Assembly: GCA_963643165.1 (NCBI GenBank)
Contig: CAVIJD010000007.1
Span: 12,216 to 76,215, forward strand
Length of the DNA: 64,000 bases
Source of the DNA: F23-D06 sp963643165
GTDB taxonomy: Bacteria > Bacteroidota > Bacteroidia > Bacteroidales > WCHB1-69
Direction of reading: 5' to 3'
Part shown: piece after piece, positions 59,485-64,000 of the stretch
Layout of the letters: each line of letters starts with the position of its first letter
Position numbering within the stretch: position 1 is the stretch's first letter
Position numbers and translations under genes: made by a program
The notes under the pieces: generated by a model
The model's database searches: none
Told to the model about the DNA's origin: nothing
The model's input: the letters and a program-made list of their open reading frames with translations, nothing else

Positions 59485-60408
59485 ATGTCAAAAAACTATT
59501 TCCAACGTTACATCTGGCTCATTGAGCTCATCGACAGGCGCAAGTATGTCAGTTTTAATGAAATCAGTACTGCCTGGATGCGCAGCCGGCTCAACCCGTC
59601 GGGAGAACGGCTCTCCGAACGCACTTTTTTCAACCATAAAACCGCCATTGCCGAAGATTTCGGCATTGAAATCAAGAACGACCGGACCTTGGGCTATTAT
59701 ATTGACATGAGCAGCATCGGCGATGAGTCAGTGGGCAAATGGATGTTGCAAGCGCTCTGCATGAACAATGTGCTGCGCGAAAATGCGGATATGAAAAAAT
59801 TTATCCTGTTCGAAAAAACCCACTCTGACGACAATTTCCTTATTGAAATCCTTACGGCTATCCGCAACAACCATAAAATAAGCCTCGTTTATCAGACTTT
59901 CAGCGAAACGGAAGCCACAAGCCGTATTATCAGTCCCTATTGCATCAAATATTTCAAGAAACGCTGGTATATGCTCGGACTTGCCGAAAACGACGGCCTG
60001 AAAGTCTATGCGTTGGAGCGGTTTCAGGATATGGAAGAACTGGACGAGACCTTTACCCTTCCGGACGGATTTGATGCGGAAACGTATTTCAGCAACTTTT
60101 ACGGAATTTGGGTTTTTGAATCGGAACCGCCCGTTGAGATCCGCCTGAAAGCAACCGACTATTGGGCTAAATATCTGCACAATCTCCCCCTCCACCACAG
60201 TCAAAGGGAGGAGCCGCTTGGTGACGGTTATACGCTCTTCACATACTGTATGGTTCCCACCCCGGACTTTGAGAGCGAGTTGCTGAGCCTCAGAGAGGTT
60301 GAGGTGATTGAGCCTAAGTCGTTCCGCGACCACATTGCTGGTGTCATCAGCAAAATGAACGACATTTACAAAAGAAAAGGCGGCAACCGCTGCAACAAAA
60401 GTAAATAG
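59485..60408 (+). CDS. WYL domain transcriptional regulator
   Basis: 307 residues. An N-terminal winged-helix-like region (RYIWLIELIDRRKYVSFNEI, SERTFFNHKTAIAEDFGIEI, ~1-70) is followed by a middle linker. The WYL core (~120-200) runs HKISLVYQTFSETEATSRII, SPYCIKYFKKRWYMLGLAEN, VYALERFQDMEEL. The RWYMLG stretch is the WYL signature. The C-terminal WCX extension is present. WYL regulators sense small nucleic-acid-like ligands and often control stress or phage-defence genes; here a methylase/KilA-N region begins 2.5 kb downstream, but no direct link is shown. Confidence 0.88.
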   Translation: MSKNYFQRYIWLIELIDRRKYVSFNEISTAWMRSRLNPSGERLSERTFFNHKTAIAEDFGIEIKNDRTLGYYIDMSSIGDESVGKWMLQALCMNNVLRENADMKKFILFEKTHSDDNFLIEILTAIRNNHKISLVYQTFSETEATSRIISPYCIKYFKKRWYMLGLAENDGLKVYALERFQDMEELDETFTLPDGFDAETYFSNFYGIWVFESEPPVEIRLKATDYWAKYLHNLPLHHSQREEPLGDGYTLFTYCMVPTPDFESELLSLREVEVIEPKSFRDHIAGVISKMNDIYKRKGGNRCNKSK

Positions 60409-60490
60409 TTTATATTGAATGCGTTATCTGTTCGTCAGGACTGATTTTTTGCTAAAGCATCTATAAGTTGCCGGCACAGACAATAGTCAC

Positions 60491-60527
60491 AAACCGTTCA
60501 CTGCCACATTTTGGCAGTGAACGGTTT
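60491..60527 (+). terminator. Terminator after the WYL gene
   Basis: A perfect 16-bp stem (60491-60506 with 60512-60527) with 5-base loop. The run of T/A after it fuses into the -7 box at 60528. Confidence 0.85.
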
Positions 60528-60535
60528 TATTTTTG
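60528..60535 (+). promoter_or_regulatory. -7 box TATTTTTG of an untranslated locus
   Basis: TAnnTTTG directly after the terminator stem. No protein-coding gene with recognisable product follows before the metG promoter at 60858. Confidence 0.55.
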
Positions 60536-60855
60536 CAGTGTGAATGAAACAAGGATACAGGCTATGCGAAAGAGAGCATTAGTAAAACATACGTCAGCGT
60601 TGCCACAGGTCTGCTGACAGAGACGTAAGGCTTCCATCAAGAAGCGCCGCCGGTAACCGGGCAGGCTGCGTACGGGAGCCCCATGAAAACCAATCCGGGA
60701 AACAAAAGACCATTTCCACGGGAGAGGGCATCTGGACAATCAACCATGCTTGAACAGAACCTCTTCCGTGCCCGGAGATGGCAACGGTTTGTGTTCCAAA
60801 GTCTTGAGCAAGCCCAGGAAAGGCGTGACAGTTTTCCGTTTCTCCGCTTATTTTT
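60536..60855 (+). ncRNA. Candidate structured non-coding RNA (family not recognised)
   Basis: About 320 bases between a -7 box and the metG promoter, with higher G+C than ordinary spacers. Visible hairpins are GTCAGC (60593-60598) with GCTGAC (60613-60618) and GCTTC (60630-60634) with GAAGC (60641-60645). A long rod-like fold over ~60710-60850 contains GGAGA/TCTCC, CTGG/CCAG and GCTTG/CAAGC arms enclosing AACA-GAACC/GGTTTGTGTT and CCGTGCC/GGCAACGG, with asymmetric bulges. The rod with bulges recalls 6S RNA in outline only. Signatures of SRP RNA, RNase P RNA or tmRNA were not found. It could also be a remnant of a mobile intron or a decayed gene. Confidence 0.35.
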
Positions 60856-60857
60856 CG

Positions 60858-60865
60858 TATTTTTG
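60858..60865 (+). promoter_or_regulatory. -7 box TATTTTTG for metG
   Basis: 29 bases before ATG 60895. Confidence 0.6.
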
Positions 60866-60894
60866 CCGCCATTATTTTAATTTTCAGACAGAAT

Positions 60895-62943
60895 ATGAAA
60901 GACATAGCCCGTTACACGATTACTTCAGCATTGCCATACGCCAACGGTCCGGTTCACATCGGACACCTCGCCGGCGTCTATATCCCCGCCGACATCTACG
61001 CCCGCTACCTCCGCAACAACGGCAAGCAGGTGCTTTTCATCGGCGGCTCCGACGAGCACGGCGTGCCCATCACCATCAAGGCCCGCAAGGAGGGCGTTAC
61101 GCCGCAAGACATCGTTGACCGCTACCACAATATTATCAAAAAGTCTTTCGAGGACTTGGGCATCTCATTCGACATCTACTCCCGCACCTCCAGCCCTGTA
61201 CACCACGAAACCGCCTCCGACTTTTTCAAAAAACTGTACGAGAGCGGCAAACTGGTGGAGAAGGTCTCGCAACAATATTACGACGAGGAGGCGCAACAGT
61301 TTCTGGCCGACCGCTACATCACGGGCACCTGCCCGCACTGCAAAAACGAGCATGCCTACGGCGACCAATGCGAAGCCTGCGGCACGTCGCTGAACGCCAC
61401 CGACCTCATCAGCCCTAAGTCGGCGCTTAGCGGTAGCACTCCCGTGCTGAAAGAGACGCGGCACTGGTACTTGCCCCTTGACCAGTACGACCCGTGGCTG
61501 CGCGAGTGGATCCTGAAGGGGCACAAAGACGACTGGCGCCCCACCGTTTACGGGCAGTGCAAGTCGTGGATAGACCAAGGGCTGCAGCCGCGCGCCGTAA
61601 CCCGCGACCTCAGTTGGGGCGTTAAAGTGCCGCTGCCCGAGGCTGAGGGCAAGGTGCTCTACGTATGGTTTGACGCCCCCATCGGCTACATCTCCGCCAC
61701 CAAAGAGTGGGCCGCCGCACACAACGGCAACTGGGAGGAGTGGTGGAAAGACCAGAATACCAAACTGGTACACTTCATCGGCAAAGACAACATCGTGTTC
61801 CATTGCATCATCTTCCCCTGCATGCTCAAAGCCGACGGCTCGTACATATTGCCTGACAATGTGCCGGCTAACGAGTTCCTCAACCTTGAGGGCGACAAAA
61901 TCTCCACCTCGCGCAACTGGGCCGTGTGGGCTCACGAGTATGTGGAAGACTTTCCCGGCAAGCAAGACGTGCTGCGTTACACCTTGACCGCCATTGCACC
62001 CGAGACCAAAGATGCCGACTTCACCTGGGCCGACTTTCAGGCGCGCAACAACAACGAACTGCTAGCCATCTTTGGCAACTTTGTGAACCGCACGGTAGTA
62101 CTGACCCACAAATACTACGGCGGCATCGTGCCCGAAAAAGGCACCTATTCGGCCTACGAGAACGAGATTGTGGAGAAGATCAGCCAATTTCCGCAATTGA
62201 TCGGCAACTCCATCGAGCATTACAAGTTCCGCGAGGCCCAGCAGGAACTGATGAACCTCGCCCGCATCGGCAACAAGTACCTCACAGACATGGAGCCTTG
62301 GAAGAAGCAGAAAGAGGATCCCGAGCAGGTGAAGACCATCCTGCACCTCTCCTTGCAGATTTGCGCCGCGCTGTCGGTGTTGTGTGAGCCGTTTTTGCCG
62401 TTTACAGCCCAAAAGCTGCAGCACATCCTGAACCTCAACACCAAGAGTTGGCAAGACGGCGGCCGTGCCGACCTGCTCGCTGCCGGCAGTCAGCTGAACC
62501 CTGCCGAGTACCTCTTCGAGAAAATCGACGACGAGACAGTGGCCCGCCAGATCAAGAAGTTGGAAGACACCAAGAAAGCCAATCTCATCGCCACTGCCGA
62601 GGCCGCACCCGCCAAGGAGACCGTCACCTTTGAGGAGTTCCAGAAAATGGACCTCCGTGTGGTTACTGTGCTGGCCGCCGAAAAGGTGGCCAAGACCAAA
62701 AAGCTGCTCAAACTGAAAGTGAACACGGGCCTTGACGTGCGCGAGATTGTCTCGGGCATCGCCGAGTATTACGAGCCCGAGTCGCTGGTAGGCAAGCAAG
62801 TGCTGATGTTGGTGAACCTTGCGCCCAAGAACATCAAGGGGGTGGAGTCGCGCGGCATGATCCTGATGGCCGAGAACGCCGACGGCGCGCTGTCGCTCAT
62901 GACTCCCCAGAAGCCCGTCAAAGAGGGCAGCACCGTAAAATAA
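60895..62943 (+). CDS. metG: Methionyl-tRNA synthetase with C-terminal tRNA-binding domain
   Basis: 682 residues. Class I motifs are intact: the HIGH-like YANGPVHIGHLAGVYIPAD near residue 14-24 and KISTSRNWAVW (KMSKS equivalent) near 335. A zinc knuckle CPHCKNEHAYGDQCEAC lies around 147-165. The last ~110 residues (FEEFQKMDLRVVTVLAAEKV to the end) form the Trbp111/CsaA-like OB domain that aids tRNA binding and dimer formation. It charges initiator and elongator tRNA-Met. ATG 60895 follows a -7 box by 29 bases. Confidence 0.97.
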   Translation: MKDIARYTITSALPYANGPVHIGHLAGVYIPADIYARYLRNNGKQVLFIGGSDEHGVPITIKARKEGVTPQDIVDRYHNIIKKSFEDLGISFDIYSRTSSPVHHETASDFFKKLYESGKLVEKVSQQYYDEEAQQFLADRYITGTCPHCKNEHAYGDQCEACGTSLNATDLISPKSALSGSTPVLKETRHWYLPLDQYDPWLREWILKGHKDDWRPTVYGQCKSWIDQGLQPRAVTRDLSWGVKVPLPEAEGKVLYVWFDAPIGYISATKEWAAAHNGNWEEWWKDQNTKLVHFIGKDNIVFHCIIFPCMLKADGSYILPDNVPANEFLNLEGDKISTSRNWAVWAHEYVEDFPGKQDVLRYTLTAIAPETKDADFTWADFQARNNNELLAIFGNFVNRTVVLTHKYYGGIVPEKGTYSAYENEIVEKISQFPQLIGNSIEHYKFREAQQELMNLARIGNKYLTDMEPWKKQKEDPEQVKTILHLSLQICAALSVLCEPFLPFTAQKLQHILNLNTKSWQDGGRADLLAAGSQLNPAEYLFEKIDDETVARQIKKLEDTKKANLIATAEAAPAKETVTFEEFQKMDLRVVTVLAAEKVAKTKKLLKLKVNTGLDVREIVSGIAEYYEPESLVGKQVLMLVNLAPKNIKGVESRGMILMAENADGALSLMTPQKPVKEGSTVK

Positions 62944-62966
62944 ACCGACACAAACACTTAACCATA

Positions 62967-63086
62967 ATGAAAGCAAAACCGTTCATCAAATGGGTTGGCG
63001 GCAAAGGCCAACTCTTGGAGCATCTGGAAACATTACTTAATCCAGATGCAAGGAAGGTGATGTATTTCCAGTCGCAGACATGTTGA
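62967..63086 (+). pseudogene. Truncated Dam-type DNA adenine methylase (N-terminal fragment)
   Basis: 39 residues. MKAKPFIKWVGGKGQLLEHL is the motif I region of Dam-type adenine methylases (KPFxKWxGGK), after which the frame ends abruptly at TGA 63084. The catalytic DPPY motif is absent. The first 53 coding bases after ATG recur exactly at 63948, in a second methylase copy. The fragment probably arose by tandem duplication or recombination. Confidence 0.7.
62970..63022 (+). repeat. 53-bp exact direct repeat, copy 1 (dam start)
   Basis: Identical to 63948-64000, where the window ends; the true repeat may be longer. Offset 978 bases. Confidence 0.9.
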
Positions 63087-63098
63087 AACAAAAAACTT

Positions 63099-63905
63099 AT
63101 GCCGATGGCTAAAATAAAAGTAGAAAACACAGAAATATCTGTCGTTACTGTCCAAAACGAGGATTATATATCTTTGACTGATATGGCACATAGTCAAATG
63201 CAAGAGCACATTATCTTCAGATGGATGAGTCTTAAAAGTACAATAGAATACCTTGGCGAATGGGAAATGCTATATAACCCAAGTTTTAATTGTACCGAAT
63301 TCGATACAATTAGAAATGCCGCTGGAAGCAACAACTTTGTACTTTCCGTAAAGACATGGATTCAAAAAACAGATGCCATTGGAATTCTGGCTAAAGCAGG
63401 CAGATATGGAGGAACGTATGCTCATCGTGATATAGCCTACCATTTTGGAATGTGGATTAGTCCTCGCTTCCAACTTTTGTTGGTCAAGGAATATCAACGC
63501 CTCAAGGCAGAAGAGCAGAAGCAGTTGGCTTGGTCGGCCAAACGTGAACTTTCAAAAATCAACTACCGGATTCATACAGATGCGATAAAAGCCAACCTTA
63601 TTCCAGCGGAAGTGACTCGTGAGCAAGCCGCCATAAAATACGCCGATGAAGCAGATGTACTCAACATGGCGATGTTTGGCATGACCGCAAAGCAGTGGCG
63701 TGAGCATAATCCCGACAAAAAAGGCAATATCCGCGACTATGCCAGCGTAAATGAACTTATCTGTCTCTCAAACATGGAGAATCTCAACTCGGTATTTATC
63801 AATGATGGAATGCCCCAATCAGAAAGACTCCTCAAACTCAACCATATAGCCATCCAGCAAATGAGAATCCTAGAAGATGCCAGTGGCAGGAATTTGTTAA
63901 AATAA
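63099..63905 (+). CDS. KilA-N domain DNA-binding-like protein
   Basis: 268 residues (or 266 from ATG 63105). EDYISLTDMAHSQMQEHIIF, RWMSLKSTIEYLGEWEML and TWIQKTDAIGILAKAGRYGG, TYAHRDIAYHFGMWISPRFQ form the KilA-N fold (~15-130), a DNA-binding domain frequent in phage and mobile-element proteins. The C-terminal half is helical (EEQKQLAWSAKRELSKINYR, AIKYADEADVLNMAMFGMTA) with no known enzyme motif. It is lodged between a truncated and a fresh copy of a Dam-like gene, with lower G+C than metG, suggesting recent acquisition. Confidence 0.8.
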   Translation: MPMAKIKVENTEISVVTVQNEDYISLTDMAHSQMQEHIIFRWMSLKSTIEYLGEWEMLYNPSFNCTEFDTIRNAAGSNNFVLSVKTWIQKTDAIGILAKAGRYGGTYAHRDIAYHFGMWISPRFQLLLVKEYQRLKAEEQKQLAWSAKRELSKINYRIHTDAIKANLIPAEVTREQAAIKYADEADVLNMAMFGMTAKQWREHNPDKKGNIRDYASVNELICLSNMENLNSVFINDGMPQSERLLKLNHIAIQQMRILEDASGRNLLK

Positions 63906-63941
63906 AATAGGGAATGAAAGAAAAATATAAATGACAAGATT

Positions 63942-64000
63942 ATGTCAAAAGCAAAACCGTTCATCAAATGGGTTGGCGGCAAAGGCCAACTCTTGGAGCA
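63942..64000 (+). CDS. Dam-type DNA adenine methylase, 5' end only (runs off window)
   Basis: MSKAKPFIKWVGGKGQLLE is visible before the window ends. It is the same motif I region as the truncated copy at 62967 with one extra residue (Ser2). This copy may be intact beyond the edge; the downstream sequence is needed to tell. Confidence 0.65.
   Translation, partial: MSKAKPFIKWVGGKGQLLE
63948..64000 (+). repeat. 53-bp exact direct repeat, copy 2
   Basis: Second copy of 62970-63022, truncated by the window end. Confidence 0.9.

Noticed and set aside
60536..60855. Group II intron, SRP RNA, RNase P RNA or tmRNA
   Set aside because: No domain V or reverse transcriptase, no GGAAGCAG SRP tip, no RNase P core and no tRNA-like end were found.
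60594..60905. 103-codon minus-strand frame opposite the candidate RNA, and a 65-codon plus-strand frame at 60683
   Set aside because: No recognisable domain, and both overlap regulatory sites of metG. Pairing arms explain the region better.

Overview
The window (64,000 bases, roughly half G+C) comes from the chromosome of an anaerobic member of the Bacteroidota, most likely order Bacteroidales. The evidence is internal. Most transcription units start with the Bacteroidota -7 box TAnnTTTG and few have a strong Shine-Dalgarno sequence. One secreted protein carries a type IX secretion C-terminal signal. Gene families such as the lysyl-tRNA synthetase with a helix-hairpin tail, the fused NfnAB and the Lys-type SerA are typical of that phylum. 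Family or genus cannot be fixed from the sequence alone.

Layout. 1-6.5 kb: the end of a primase-like gene, YitT, a SufT-like protein, a pseudouridine synthase with a long Arg-rich arm, a U32 protein and a serC-serA operon. 6.5-12.7 kb: tRNA-Arg, a glycosyltransferase, the PLP-binding protein, lysS, tRNA-Leu and recG. 12.7-14.4 kb: a scar made of a cytosine-5 methyltransferase broken into two ends around a decayed IS5-type element. 14.4-20.1 kb: ccsA, tRNA-Thr, a mlaE-mlaF-cvpA-sufE-kinase operon, a SAM hydrolase-like gene and tRNA-Phe. 20.2-32.8 kb: folD, amn, mutS2, miaB, a T9SS cargo protein, an Fe-S oxidoreductase, a radical SAM protein, priA and a HAD phosphatase. 32.9-39.4 kb: an OmpA/TPR lipoprotein, the TrkH-TrkA potassium uptake pair, a protein-tyrosine phosphatase and an aminotransferase.

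39.7-49.4 kb is the most coherent functional block, a fermentative redox locus on the + strand: the NADH-sensing repressor Rex, an iron alcohol dehydrogenase, a small [2Fe-2S] protein, a PAS-containing sensory-type [FeFe] hydrogenase (HydS-like), a SpoIIE-type PP2C phosphatase, a catalytic-looking group B [FeFe] hydrogenase, adenylate kinase and a fused electron-bifurcating NfnAB. Together they would couple NADH, NADPH and ferredoxin pools to H2 and alcohol production, with a built-in candidate H2/redox signalling branch.

49.5-64 kb: a C69 dipeptidase, an outer-membrane barrel with a large TPR protein, a small nucleotide-kinase-like protein, an OmpA lipoprotein, mutY, tadA, a WYL regulator, a structured non-coding stretch with its own promoter, metG, and at the right edge a broken dam-type methylase, a KilA-N-like gene and the start of a second dam copy that repeats 53 bases of the first exactly. 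No CRISPR array, rRNA or replication origin was seen. Four tRNA genes, twelve hairpin terminators and more than twenty -7 boxes are listed; the -7 boxes are pattern matches, not mapped start sites.
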